The position numbers were made by a program, and so were the translations under genes. Positions 1 to 10,344 of a stretch of 64,000 nt of DNA are shown in pieces. The notes beneath the pieces were generated by a model that was not told the DNA's origin, did no database searches, and saw only the letters and a program-made list of their open reading frames with translations. The stretch covers positions 1,356,425 through 1,420,424 of the forward strand of contig CM020618.1 in assembly GCA_009829735.1 (NCBI GenBank), in the 5' to 3' direction. This DNA is from Pyropia yezoensis (Eukaryota; Rhodophyta; Bangiophyceae; Bangiales; Bangiaceae). Each line of letters starts with the position of its first letter. The first letter of the stretch is position 1.

Positions 1-102
1 GGACAGAGGTAAACTTTACCTCCGGGTGCACCCGGGTGTAGGGGGCCCTCTGTCTCAGAGGAACGGTGGACTTGGACCGTGTCATACGGATCGTTAGCCA
101 AC
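1..102 (+). promoter_or_regulatory. E1 RNA leader with nested palindromes
   Basis: The leader before the gag ATG folds on itself. GACAGAGG (2-9) can pair with CCTCTGTC (47-54). Between them are GGTAAACTTTACC (9-21) and the fully palindromic CCGGGTGCACCCGG (22-35). The same palindromes occur in the E5 leader (about 40561-40600, other strand). A self-complementary GTGCAC inside a stem is the type of structure retroviral RNAs use for dimerisation. That role is inferred here. Confidence 0.45.
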
Positions 103-2043
103 ATGGCTAGCTCGGACCCCCGTCGTCCGGGAGTACACGGGTGACGCACGTACTTCAGTGCCTTTGAATACTGGTGAGACACAGGTGGGTTTACCTGGGT
201 CGCAGAGGGACTAGAGGTCCCTCAAGCCAGCAGGACTGGAAGTGCGGCGGGCAACAGGCCACCCCGACTCAGTCGGGAGTTCACTCGGGTGACACTTCTG
301 ACGTGGGTGGGCCGAAGTCTGGCCACCGCGTGGTATACTCAACGGGAACGTCCCAAGGGGTGAGGACTGTCCCGCGAGTTCCACTCGGGTTGGAGCCAAC
401 TTTGGCATGGAGCCATCGCCAACTAGGCTTCGGAGGACGGCGGACTCCGTTGGTCGGCGATGGGCTCGCGCCCATGCCCCCGGTTGAGACCCCTGAGGAA
501 CGTGGTTACCCTCCAGGTGGACTCCCGGAGGCGGACCGAGACTCAACTGGAGTCGTCAATCCACTCCTCGCGGAAACTGTCCGTCGGGAGGCGACCAATG
601 TGTTGCGGCAGACTTTGCCGGACCTGGTGGTCACGATGACGAATACTATTCTGAATCAGATTGTAGCGAGTTTGCCAGATGGCCTGAATGTCCAGACCGG
701 ATTGGGGCTTTCGAGCCCACAGGCGCAGGGGGAATCCCTCCCCACGCCTATCTCGGGTCGCCCCGAACTGGGGGCGACACCTGTGACTCCCAACGAGGGA
801 GCCACACCATACGCGGTGGGGCGTACGCCCTTCACGGGGGAGTTCCCCTCGGAAACGCCGGCGGCTACACCAAGCTCGCCGTACCAGACTACAGGCACTG
901 AGGGTGGACTTACCCCAGTGCCACAGCGGCTGTTCCCTCAACGTGAGGTGGCCGCCCAAGATTCAGGTAGCCAACCCGGTCTACCAGCGGATCTTTGACT
1001 GTGAGACCTACGCCCTCCACAACAAGTCGGTGGCGTATGGTCCTGACCAGGCCCGAGCCATGGGCCGTGCCAAGAAGAATGCACTTCATTCTTTTGGGCA
1101 CAGAGCGGAGTGGGATGGAACTCCCCCCCTCCGTGTCTTTGAGTTCCTACGTCGTTTCACAAAAGCCTGTGACGACAATGCCATAAGTGAAGGCATGGCT
1201 TTTTACATGCTACAGGAGTTTACGAAGGGAGACCTGCGGACAGAACTTATGTCCGTCATGCCCAGCTCCTCAAGTGGAGGCGCTGGGGAGGTGACGTCCT
1301 ATTTGGAGCTCGTCAACTGGTTGTTGAGGGCCATGGTTGATGAAGCGGCGTTGGCTTCTCAAGTCGAGGAGTTTACGCAAGCCCATCAGGAAGAGGCGGA
1401 GGACGAGTTGTCCTTTGCGGAGCGAGTCCGTAAGCTCAACAATCTTTGTGGGTTTCTTCATCCACAAGCTGTGGTGAAGAGTCGGTTTGTGGAAGGACTC
1501 CACTGGTCAGTCCGGATGGAGACCCGGGAGCATAACACTGCCCGGGCGACCCTGGCCGAGTTGGCTAGGTTCGCCTACCGCCGAGGCGAGGCCTACCGCA
1601 AGTTGCGGGAGGAACAACGCCAGGAGCGTCAGGCCGAGTTGGCCAAGGAACGGGAAGAGGCGCGCCAGGCCAGAGAGTTGCGAGAGGCACGCCGAATCCG
1701 CAAGGAGAGGGTGGTAGCCGCCGTGGGAACTTCCCAAGGTACCTCGTCGTCTTCCCCAGTTGGGAAGACCCCTCCGGGAACTGATCATCGGTGTTGGAAC
1801 TGCAACTCCGATGGTCACTGGGCATATGATTGCCCCAAGTTGAGTAAACGCATCCAACAGCTTGTTAGGAATGCGAGTAAGAAGTCGGCTACGAACGAAG
1901 TGCGTTCACGCCGCGAGGGTGGGTCTCGACCAGTGGTGGCGGTCGCCACACCCTCGACGGAGGGGGCGGACACGTCGTCCTCGGACTCGTCGTCGTCCCC
2001 TTCGCCCTCAGATTCGGACGCCAAGTCGGCGGGAAACGAATGA
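103..2043 (+). pseudogene. E1 gag, interrupted by frameshifts
   Basis: Gag would form the nucleoprotein particle that packages the element RNA. The likely start is the ATG at 103, matching the E5 gag start (40499, minus). The reading frame then breaks. A run of five C near 116 has six C in E5, more indels lie near 250-270, and two overlapping frames (174-998 and 904-2043) meet near 950-1000. The 904-2043 frame holds the conserved core, with FDCETYALHNKS followed by WDGTPPLRVFEFLRRFTKAC, shared with E3 gag. It also has an Arg/Glu-rich coiled segment at about 1600-1720 and a CCHC knuckle (CWNCNSDGHWAYDC, about 1795-1836). It ends in a Ser/Asp-rich tail and GNE-stop. Whether the breaks are decay or read errors is unknown. 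Confidence 0.8.
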
Positions 2044-2076
2044 CCGTTGGAGCTGGTCGTCCGAAGCTCACAACGG
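2031..2076 (+). promoter_or_regulatory. Candidate -1 ribosomal frameshift signal of E1
   Basis: GGGAAAC (2031-2037) sits in the gag frame as G_GGA_AAC, the canonical X_XXY_YYZ slip pattern. One codon (GAA) and the gag stop TGA (2041-2043) follow. Pol is in the -1 frame. Six nt after the heptamer a stem-loop begins: CCGTTG plus GAGCT (2044-2054) pairs with AGCTC (2065-2069) and CAACGG (2071-2076), with one bulged A. An ATG at 2040 overlaps the stop (ATGA), so termination-reinitiation is an alternative. Confidence 0.7.
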
Positions 2077-5000
2077 CAGCCTCGGCCAAGTGGGCCAAGA
2101 GGACGAACCAACCGTGTCGGATACTGCGGCGACCTAAGGGAGTCCGCCCACCTCGGGTGGGACTTCCCAAGAACGTAAACCCACGTCGGGTCATCGCGGT
2201 GCTGACGGGTGAGAACTTCCAGGTGGCTGGACGGGTGCAACTTGCCCCCGGCCGCGCCTAGTGTGCCCGTATCGTACTTGATACCGGGTCAGGAGCCTCC
2301 TTGATACGCAAGTCGCTATTACCAAAGGGGATGAGGCTCCAACGCTGGAAGTCTAAAGCTGACCATCTGATCGATATCAATGGTGGGGTACTTCCCATCG
2401 TTGGTGCCGTGACCCTACCAACTCGGTTGGGGACCCATGAGGTCGACGTGACCTATGGTGTAGTTGAGAATATATCGGTACCCCTGCTTCTGGGTACCCC
2501 TTATGTCGTAACACAAGTGCCTTTGATTTGTGGCCCTGAGTACTGGGTCAAGTTGATGAATGGGGAGACTATCCCCATCCTTGGTAAGGGAAAGTCTGTG
2601 GCTCCTGTGACAGTTTCACAGTCGAAGCCTGTTTGTTCTGTGAGGGAAGGGTTTACTGCTACTCTGCGTTTAGCCCGTAAAGTCATGTTGCCCCCCAACT
2701 CGGTGGCGCACGTGGATGTTGTAACTGATTATGCGGGGAACGGGTTGGTGCACCCTAACCCCCGTCTTGCTCGCAAGCACCAAGTGCATGTTGCCCTGGG
2801 CACGATGGACTCCAAAGCCGGAGTCCCGTGGAGGATCCAGGTGATGAACCTGAGCTCGTCGCCCAAGTTCTTCAAGTCGGGGGCCAAGTTCGGCTATATC
2901 GACCAACACGAGGGACCGGTAGTAGCGGTCACCCTCAGCGCGGGCGCAAGTAGCGACCCGAAGTCCGGAAAGGAGAAGCATCAAGCCAAGTCGGCCGCCT
3001 CTCCTCGGCCCCAGGTAAACATGGAGGGTGTTCCACCCAGGTTGAGGGTTCAAGTTGAACGCCTCTTGGACCAATATCACAAGTTGTGGGATGGTCAATT
3101 GGGACTCATGAGAGCTACCCAACACCGGATCGAGTTGAAACCCGGTGCGCCCCCTATACGCCAACAACCGTATAGGGGGGGACCCCGTTCAAGGGCCCTC
3201 GTTAAGGAGCAAGTTGCTCGCATGGAGGCCCTCGATGTGATCGAGGCCAGCAACGCCGAGTGGGCGAGTCCGGTGGTGATCGTCCCCAAAGTTGATGGGA
3301 CCCCCCGGTTCTGTATCGACTACCGTAAGCTCAACGAGAGCACGGTGAAGGATAGTTATCCCCTACCTCGGATGGATGACTGTCTGGACTCTCTGGGGGA
3401 GGCAAACGTGTTCTCTACCCTGGACTGTAACGCGGGGTACTGGCAAATTCCCATTGCCCCGGAGGACAGGCATAAAACTACCTTTACCTGTCACTGTGGT
3501 ACCTACCAGTGCAAGCGTCTACCGTTTGGCCTGTGTAACGCGCCGGCAACTTTCCAGCGCGCTATGGACATGATTCTGGCCGGAGTACGGTGGCAGATCT
3601 GTCTCGTGTACCTAGACGATATCATTGTGTTCTCCCGAAGTCCGGAGGAACACATTGGCCATCTTGGCCAGGTGTTCAAGCTACTTGCTGACGCCGGAGT
3701 GTCACTGAAGGCGAGTAAGTGCCACCTCTTCACTCAAGAGGTGGAGTACTTGGGACATGTTGTCCGTCCGGGGCGTCTCAGTGTCAACGAGAAAAACTTG
3801 AGGGCCATCCGCAAGGCTCAGTACCCCCCGACCCAGACCCAGATGAGGAGCTTCCTCGGGATGTGTAACGTGTACCGACGTTTCACTAAGGGTTTCGCCA
3901 AAGTGGCGAAGCCGTTGAATGAGTTAGTGAGCTCAACGCTACCGAAGAACCTGCCTCCCCCAAGTCGGGTGGAGCAGGAATCCTTTGAGACTCTTCGGGA
4001 CCTTCTGCTGAAGCCCCCTATCCTGGCTATTCCCAGGTTGGGAGGCCACTACATCCTGGATGTGGACGCTAGCTACGACCAACTTGGTTGTGTGTTGCTT
4101 CAGCAACAGCCGGACAAGGAGTACTTGCCGGTGGGATACTTCAGCAAGGGGCTAAACTCGGCCGAGAAGAACTACGGAGTCACCGAGTTGGAAGGACTCG
4201 CAGTGGTATGGGCGGTGACGTCACTTCGTCACTACCTAGAGGGTGAGAAGTTCCTCATCCGCTGTGACCACCGCGCGTTGCAGTTCATCTTCAAGACGGA
4301 CTGTACGAACACTCGTCTCAACCGGTGGAGGGTGCGACTTGCACCCTTCAACTTTGATATTGAGTACCGACCTGGCAGGCAACATGCCCTTGCCGACGGC
4401 CTCTCTCGGGTACCTACCGAGGGACTGGACACCACCCCAGTCGATGAGGACATCCCCATCGTGGGGGTAGTCACGCGCTCGGGTCAGGCGTTGAATCCCG
4501 AGGCGCCAGGGAACAAGAAGTACTTGCCCCTGTCCCTGGACGAAGTAGTGAAGGCCCAGGCCGAGGATCCCTTCTGCAAGTCGCAGAGGGATACCCTGGA
4601 TACAGTGGCGGAGACGCGGTTCTTCCTGGGAGACGATGGCCTCCTCATGAGGAGGGGGGTATTCCAGGGGACCGAACAACTTGTCGTCCCCGCATCCCTC
4701 AAGGACAGTATCCTTGAGAGGGAGCATAACGCTCCCACGGGTGGACACCTGGGGTCTAGTAAACTGTACCAGACCCTGAGGACCAGGTACTACTGGCCGT
4801 CCATGGTGGTGGACATCTACAGTTGGGTGGCTGCCTGCACAAGTTGTGCACAGAACCGTCTGATGGAACGGCGGCCTACTACGGCTATGCTATTGTTCCC
4901 GGCCAAGGAGCCCTTCGCCGCGTTGGCGATGGACATCCTTGGGCCACTGCCAGTGACCGAGGAGGGCAACCAGTACCTCCTGGTCATCTGTGACCGCTTC

Positions 5001-6023
5001 ACGAAACTTACGCGAGCGATCCCACTGGCAGAGATCACGGCCATGTCGGTCGTGTCAGCCTTCCTAGATCACTGGGTTGCCGCGTATGGCATTCCGGATA
5101 GTACACTATCGGACAATGGACCGCAATTTGCGTCTGTACTGTTTCAAGGAGTGCTGGATATGTTGGGGGTTAAGGCAAACTATGCCACCTTCTACCACCC
5201 ACAAACTAATGGGCAGGTGGAGCGCTTCAACAAAACTATTGTTAGGCAGCTGCGCCATTATGTGAGTGAGCACGTGAAGACGTGGGACCAATACATTTCT
5301 ATTCTGACCACTGCCTACAATTCGCAGGTTCACTCATCTACCGGGGAAGTACCCCTCGCTTTTGTGACCCCCCGTCGCGTGCGGTCTATTGCCGTGCGGC
5401 GGCCGCTCCCAACTAGGGAGGATGGTGGCAGTACGCCCACTCCTACTGAGAGTAAGGCGGAGTTCGCTGCTAGGCTTGAAAACCTCATCCCTAAAGTCAG
5501 GGCTGAGATGGACAAAGCACAAAAGCGCTACAAGCGTACCTTTGACAAAAAGGTGCGCAACGCCAAGCATGTCCCCGAGCAGGGTGACTGGGTATTGGTC
5601 CACTCACACACCCCAACTGGGGGTAAGTTGGTGTTCCAGACGAAGGGGCCGTACCAGGTCCTTCGTACTGATGGGCGGCGCTTCACCATCGAAAGTGACG
5701 ATGGGGTCCGCACAGTGAACGGACAGGACGTGGTCAAAGTTGCACCACCGCCTGCAGGCGACCCAGCTTGGGCGCGTGCTTTGAAAACGTGGCGCCTGCC
5801 CTCGCTGCCTGCAGCCAAACAGGGCCCGCAGGAGTACGTGTTCGACAAGTTCATCGACCACGGCTGGGATGAGGATACTGACCGCCTCATGTTGAGGGTG
5901 CGTTGGTTTGGCTACAAAGCCAAGGATGATACGTGGGAGTATGTGGAGGACCTTCCTGCTGAGAAGGTCCGGGCGTACTGTGCCCGGAACGAGATAGACC
6001 CTAACAGCCCTCCCTCAACGTGA
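2037..6023 (+). CDS. E1 pol polyprotein (PR-RT-RNaseH-IN-chromodomain)
   Basis: This is the enzymatic polyprotein of a chromovirus, read in the -1 frame from the gag end. The aspartic protease motif DTGSG starts at 2280. The reverse transcriptase has YLDD at 3609-3620 within the block LVYLDDIIVF. RNase H covers about 4050-4400 (LDVDAS, then TELEGLAVVW, then RCDHRAL and ADGLSR). The integrase has an HHCC finger (about 4720-4850) and the DDE residues in MDILGPLP (about 4930), SDNGPQFA (about 5106) and NGQVERFNK (about 5210). A C-terminal chromodomain at about 5830-5960 includes RVRWFGYKAKDDTWE. One in-frame TAG at 2259-2261 lies 18 nt before the protease Asp codon, and the frame is otherwise open for more than 1,300 codons. 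E3 has no stop at the equivalent place, so the TAG is probably a mutation or error. Confidence 0.93.
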
Positions 6024-6134
6024 GGGAAGGCCGAGCAACAGTGCCAAGAGAGTGCTTCAAGTCGAAGTGGTACGCAGAGTGGCTTTAAACTACAGCCCTA
6101 ACCCTCACACTCTCACAACAAAGGCAGCTGCCAA

Positions 6135-8081
6135 CTAGGCACGCATGCTAGACTCTCCCACTCCACGGCCCTCGCCCTCACGTGGAGGCGAGCGGCGAGA
6201 CCCACGCCGATAACGGTCTCCACTCGTTGGAAGGGGCGGCGGCTCCAAGTCGGAACCGTCGCGCCCCTCACGGTCGCGCAAGTGGCGCCGACCGTGGCTA
6301 CTCTTCTGCCTGGTCTTGCGCGCAAGTTTGCGACGCAGACGCTGGACAGACTCCGTCTCCGATGGGGTAGAGGACTCCGAGACGGAGTAAGACAACTCGT
6401 CTTCCGACACGGAGGGAGAGCGCCGCGAGTGACGGCGACGACGGCGAGGAGGCGAGTATGCCCGGCTCGCACGACGCTTGCCACGCCCAAGTGGGGTTGG
6501 CTGGGGCATAATAGCCCCAATGCGAGCCAACTCGGCCGTCATAAACTCCGCCACCGACTCGCAACTCGCGGTCGCCACTGCAGTACGAACGCGCTCCTCA
6601 AGTTGAGGAGTCTCGGAACTTTGGAGGGTTGCGGTCGACGCGGCCAACCAGGAAATGGTGCGCACCAACGTGGTGATCATCATCTCTGAGGTTAGAGGCG
6701 TGGGCGGTAACACCAACTTGGGGTATACCGTCAGGAGGGTGGCCCCCAAGTTGGGAGACACCGGTGTGGATGACTCCACGGCCACGCTGATCGGGATGTT
6801 CCCGTGAGGCTGGAAAGGAACAGGAGGAAGCGGAGGGGCACGCCGAGGTGGCGGTACCCGGGTGTAACTGCGACCCCGACTTGGGGCCCCCGCAGTAGGT
6901 TGAGTCATATGGTCATCATATGAGGGCACAGCCATAACTATGGGCTTGTCCGGGGGTGGCGCAGTGTGACGATCCACCCCCGGGGCATACGGGTAGTCCC
7001 CGATGCCCAACCCCTCTCGTAGGACCACACGGCCGTCGTGAAGTTCACGAGCGACCCACACGAACTGGCGAAGTGCGCCATCGTCCTTGGGCCCCCGAGT
7101 GGGGCGGCGCAACTTGTGCTCAATGCTCTCCCACTCGATAAACTTGTGGAGGCGGAGCATCTCCTCAAGTAGAGTGAGTTGTCCTGACGAGCACCCCTCA
7201 GCAACTAGCTGAGGGGTGAGCTGTTCCAAACCCTGGATGAGCCGGAGGGGGAGATGCCAGAGCATCCCCCGCCGCTGAACACATGACACCCAGGTCGACA
7301 TGACCTCGAGGAGCCACTGGGTGGCCAACATGGCCCACACCAGATGATCAGGGCCAGCCGTCAACATGACGGAGCCGAAGTGGTCAAGCAACCGTGGCAA
7401 CAATGCCGGGAACCCGTAGGGGACCTCAACTTGAGGCCACCACTCGGGCTTCTTCGGGTAGTATTGCTCCTTACTGGCAGCAGACTGCTGAGGAAACTCA
7501 AGTTGAGCTGAGGTCACCAAGTAGGGACCTCGCCGGAAGTCCTTCTCCATCCGCACATCAAAGTGATGAGTGTGCGGATCGGCCTCGTGAAGGTACGGGG
7601 GGCGAGTTGCCACCGCGTCCCAAGTGAAGGTCGGCAAGTCGCCGGGACCCGGGATAGTTCCCCCGCGGTCCACCATGGCCTTGGCCCGCTGCACGTCCTC
7701 GACCTCCTCGTCGTCCAGGAAGGCAAACTGGTCCGTCCTGAAGCCGGCAGGGAACCCGACCCTACGGGGATACTTCTCCCGTAGGCGGTCCCATACCCGA
7801 CCCATCGCTGCGCCGAGTCGGCCACAGCGAAGAACAGTCAACCCCTCCTCATACAGAGGCCAAGCGGGGTAAAACCACCGCCCCAAGGCCTCACGCGGGA
7901 CAACTTGTCCCGCCTCCGGGGGAGATCCTGCCGTCAACCCAAAGCCGGGTGACGCGGGAGTCCCACCCCCCGGAGCGATCGCGGAGCCCCCGCCGGAAGT
8001 CCCGGCAGGCGCTGCACCGTAGGAGGTGTCCTCCATACGCTCATCGAGAGAGTCCGTCTCCACTCCCGGAGTCGCCATGGC
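6135..8081 (-). CDS. Antisense ORF of E1 (aORF)
   Basis: This is a long intact ORF on the strand opposite to gag-pol, filling the space between pol and the 3' LTR. The frame is open from 8249, but I chose the ATG at 8081 (MATPGVETDSLDERMED) because the E4 remnant keeps a matching start. That gives about 648 residues with no recognised catalytic domain. Visible parts are an acidic/Gly-rich N-terminus, a central region rich in Trp, Leu and His (DLPTFTWDAVATRPPYL, YYPKKPEW) and a helical block ending LHKFIEWESIEHK. The C-terminal 130 or so residues are Arg/Ser-rich with RRRRRHSRRS and alternating Ser/Glu, resembling RS domains and nuclear localisation signals. Related antisense ORFs occur in E2 and E4. 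Transcription would have to start in or near the 3' LTR. Function is unknown. Confidence 0.7.
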   Translation of the reverse strand, partial: AMATPGVETDSLDERMEDTSYGAAPAGTSGGGSAIAPGGGTPASPGFGLTAGSPPEAGQVVPREALGRWFYPAWPLYEEGLTVLRCGRLGAAMGRVWDRLREKYPRRVGFPAGFRTDQFAFLDDEEVEDVQRAKAMVDRGGTIPGPGDLPTFTWDAVATRPPYLHEADPHTHHFDVRMEKDFRRGPYLVTSAQLEFPQQSAASKEQYYPKKPEWWPQVEVPYGFPALLPRLLDHFGSVMLTAGPDHLVWAMLATQWLLEVMSTWVSCVQRRGMLWHLPLRLIQGLEQLTPQLVAEGCSSGQLTLLEEMLRLHKFIEWESIEHKLRRPTRGPKDDGALRQFVWVARELHDGRVVLREGLGIGDYPYAPGVDRHTAPPPDKPIVMAVPSYDDHMTQPTAGAPSRGRSYTRVPPPRRAPPLPPVPFQPHGNIPISVAVESSTPVSPNLGATLLTVYPKLVLPPTPLTSEMMITTLVRTISWLAASTATLQSSETPQLEERVRTAVATASCESVAEFMTAELARIGAIMPQPTPLGRGKRRASRAYSPPRRRRRHSRRSPSVSEDELSYSVSESSTPSETESVQRLRRKLARKTRQKSSHGRRHLRDREGRDGSDLEPPPLPTSGDRYRRGSRRSPPREGEGRGVGESSMRA

Positions 8082-8409
8082 TCTCCCCAAGTTGGGGAGA
8101 GACGTCCTGGCTATCGCGGCACGAGACCCGCCTCGAGTTGAGGGGGACTCGGATCGTGGGTAAACGGGTGGCCTCCCCAGCGTGGGGTGGCCCCGTGTAA
8201 GGTGAAGGAGAAGTGGTGGTGGTGGTGAGGTGTGAACCGAGGAGAGCAAGCTGCCAAGTGGGCAAGCTTGAGGAGAGGGGCGGCCAACGTGACCGCCTCC
8301 ACATCCGCGTTACGTACTCAAGGGGGGACAGCAAGTCGCGTCCCCCCCCCCAACGCCGAGACGTGCGTTTACGCACCCCCTCACAGGGCCGACCGGGTCG
8401 GTCGGAACT

Positions 8410-8422
8410 GAGGAGAGGGGAG
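8410..8422 (+). other. E1 polypurine tract
   Basis: An uninterrupted purine run (GAGGAGAGGGGAG) directly abuts the first TG of the 3' LTR. This is where the plus-strand DNA primer is expected. The same tract precedes the E4 LTR at 31975-31986. Confidence 0.85.
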
Positions 8423-8890
8423 TGTGGCAGTATTGACCCCCAGGTAGGGGGCAACACGTGCCATGCAAGGGGCGGCAGGCCACTAGCCTGATCCGTTCCT
8501 CCCCCTGCATTTGGGTCCATATTCCCTAAGTTCGGGATAGTTAGCTTAGTAGTAAATCCAACTTGGATTTGAGGGTTTTCTGCATTTATCGTCTTGAATT
8601 TTCGTGTGGCCCGGTGGGCAGGTGCTGGGGTGGGAGATTCTGAGTGGCGAGATTCTGAGTGGACCCTGGGGGGACAAGGGGAGGGACAGCGGGGCTTGGC
8701 CCTGCGTCCCCGTCCCGACCAAGAAACTGTTGGACCACACACCATCTTCTTGTTTGTCCGTGGGGGGATTGCCCCACAACAGGGATAGAGTGTGTGCGAC
8801 TTGCACTTCTTCCGGTTCCCCCGACACGGGAGGCAGCCCTCGCACACCGCCCCAACTTGGGTACTGTGTGTGCAAGTGGTTTTTGCCACA
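8423..8890 (+). repeat. E1 3' LTR (468 bp)
   Basis: The LTR begins TGTGGCA and ends TGCCACA, a 7-bp terminal inverted repeat. The E5 LTR (40619-41086, opposite strand) has the same length and differs by only a few substitutions, which points to recent activity of the family. The E4 LTR is more diverged. The bases after it are CTCCT, a candidate 5-bp target duplication that could be tested against sequence upstream of the window. Confidence 0.92.
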
Positions 8891-8964
8891 CTCCTGGACC
8901 CACACATGGCAGCTGGGTGTATACACCTCTTCCTGTGGGCACTGGCAGTGCCAGAGGCACCGCT

Positions 8965-10344
8965 ATGACTGGTTCTACGGGTCTTCCTGAGACTTCGACT
9001 CCTGGGACCGGCCAAGCTTTTCCTCCCCTTGCGTCCTATGGGGCGGGGAGCTCCAAGACCGGTGACCGGAACAGCCGTAGGCGTCGGCGTCGTCGCCGTC
9101 GCTCTAGCACCAGCGAGACCAGTTCCTCCAGCTCTGAGGAGGGATATGACTGGGATGCATCTCCCGGTCCTACCCGGCGCAGGCTAGTCGAGTTCGACTT
9201 CCCTGCCCACCAAGTGGGAGATGCCACCCTGAACAAGGTCACGTATTGGGGTAACTACCGGCTGGAGAACCAAGACCAAGGTTACACCCGGAAGATGGCC
9301 AAGAAGATGGCATCCCTGAACCGGCGAATGCAGCCGAGCTTTGGGGGGCATCCTAAGTTTTCCGGGAAGAGACCGGCGCTTATCTTTGCCTTCCTGCGCC
9401 GGTTTGTCAAGGCATGCAATGACAACGATGTGTCCGAGGGCAAGGCTCTCTATCTCCTGGTTAACTTCATGACCGGAGAAGCGGAACAGCGGTTTGCACA
9501 GGTTCTACCAGACTCTGCCGGGCACATTGTTGGACGTACCGTCGCGAGTTATCCGGAGGCGGTCAACTGGCTCCTGTCCAACTACGCAGACGCGGACTCC
9601 CTGCGTAAGGCAGTCGGTAGGCTGAACCGGGCAACCATGGAGAGACAAGAGACTCCAGAGGCGTTCGCCCGTCGTGTCCGGGAGATGAGCGATGCTTGTG
9701 GCAACGTTTACCCTGAGGACAGGCTCAAGATGATCTTCTCGGAGGGGCTTCCTGAATATCTTCAAGTGGATGCGGAGAACTACAACCAGGAACATCAAGA
9801 ACATACCTTCCAGCAGTTGATGGCCTACACCCAGGGCAAGCACCGGCAAGCCAAGGCCCTCCAGGCTCCTATGGTATCAACCCCCAAGCCGTTGTCGCGA
9901 GTTCGTCCCGGACCCGACAAGTATAAGGGAGGTGATAACCCTGTACCGGTACTCGCAGTTGGCGAGGCCTCACCCATGGAGTCAAGGGACAAGTGGGGCG
10001 GCTTCGTTTCTAAGGAGCAACCTTCCCTGGTCGCCCCCAAGCAGATCAGGAACCAGCGGTTCCGGTCTTGCTGGCTGTGCCAGAAGGAGGATCATATGTC
10101 CTACCAGTGCCCGACCATTCCCGAGGATCTCCAGGAGAAACTCAAGCGTCAAGGACTGGTGTTTGCAAAGGCGGTCAACTGGGCTGACCGGCGGGCACCC
10201 TCCAAGATGGACAAGGCACAGGTACATGCCATCCGAGTGGCAACCTTACAGAGCATCACGGAGGCTCTGGCAAGGGAAGCTCCTACGGACTTTGACCTGG
10301 AGACCGAAACCTCTAAGGACTCCTCGGAGCCGGGAAACGAGTAG
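8965..10344 (+). CDS. E2 gag protein
   Basis: This is an intact 459-residue gag. I chose the ATG at 8965 because the longer open frame upstream runs back through the E1 LTR and cannot belong to E2. After a short Gly/Thr-rich start come an Arg stretch (about 9075-9105) and a Ser/Glu-rich segment. The conserved gag core follows (ALIFAFLRRFVKACNDNDV, about 9378-9434, and the block around YPEAVNWLLSNY). A CCHC knuckle CWLCQKEDHMSYQC lies at about 10070-10111, followed by an acidic tail ending PGNE-stop. The knuckle and core match E1 and E3 gags at moderate identity. It should form the virus-like particle. No disabling change is seen. Confidence 0.9.
   Translation: MTGSTGLPETSTPGTGQAFPPLASYGAGSSKTGDRNSRRRRRRRRRSSTSETSSSSSEEGYDWDASPGPTRRRLVEFDFPAHQVGDATLNKVTYWGNYRLENQDQGYTRKMAKKMASLNRRMQPSFGGHPKFSGKRPALIFAFLRRFVKACNDNDVSEGKALYLLVNFMTGEAEQRFAQVLPDSAGHIVGRTVASYPEAVNWLLSNYADADSLRKAVGRLNRATMERQETPEAFARRVREMSDACGNVYPEDRLKMIFSEGLPEYLQVDAENYNQEHQEHTFQQLMAYTQGKHRQAKALQAPMVSTPKPLSRVRPGPDKYKGGDNPVPVLAVGEASPMESRDKWGGFVSKEQPSLVAPKQIRNQRFRSCWLCQKEDHMSYQCPTIPEDLQEKLKRQGLVFAKAVNWADRRAPSKMDKAQVHAIRVATLQSITEALAREAPTDFDLETETSKDSSEPGNE
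10332..10344 (+). promoter_or_regulatory. Candidate -1 frameshift signal of E2
   Basis: GGGAAAC (10332-10338) is read as G_GGA_AAC in gag, then GAG and the stop TAG (10342-10344). Pol is in the -1 frame and stays open through the junction. The downstream structure is less clear than in E1 and E3. GGCA and CGC, starting right after the stop, can pair with GCG and TGCC near 10413-10420 across a large loop. Confidence 0.6.

Larger units (their letters stand above)
1..8890 (+). mobile_element. Ty3/gypsy chromovirus E1, 5' LTR outside window
   Basis: This is an LTR retrotransposon of the chromodomain Ty3/gypsy group. In order it has a leader, gag, pol (protease, RT, RNase H, integrase, chromodomain), an antisense ORF, a polypurine tract and the 3' LTR. 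The window opens inside the leader. The E5 copy, which has the same leader, places the 5' LTR and primer-binding site about 20 to 490 bases before position 1. Pol is open apart from one TAG, while gag has several one-base breaks. The 3' LTR runs straight into the 5' region of E2 with no E2 LTR between, so E1 is probably inserted in E2. The target duplication cannot be checked because the left end is missing. Confidence 0.9.

Noticed and set aside
8659..8964. Upstream extension of E2 gag into the E1 LTR
   Set aside because: The extension is LTR sequence of another element; the ATG at 8965 is the first within E2.
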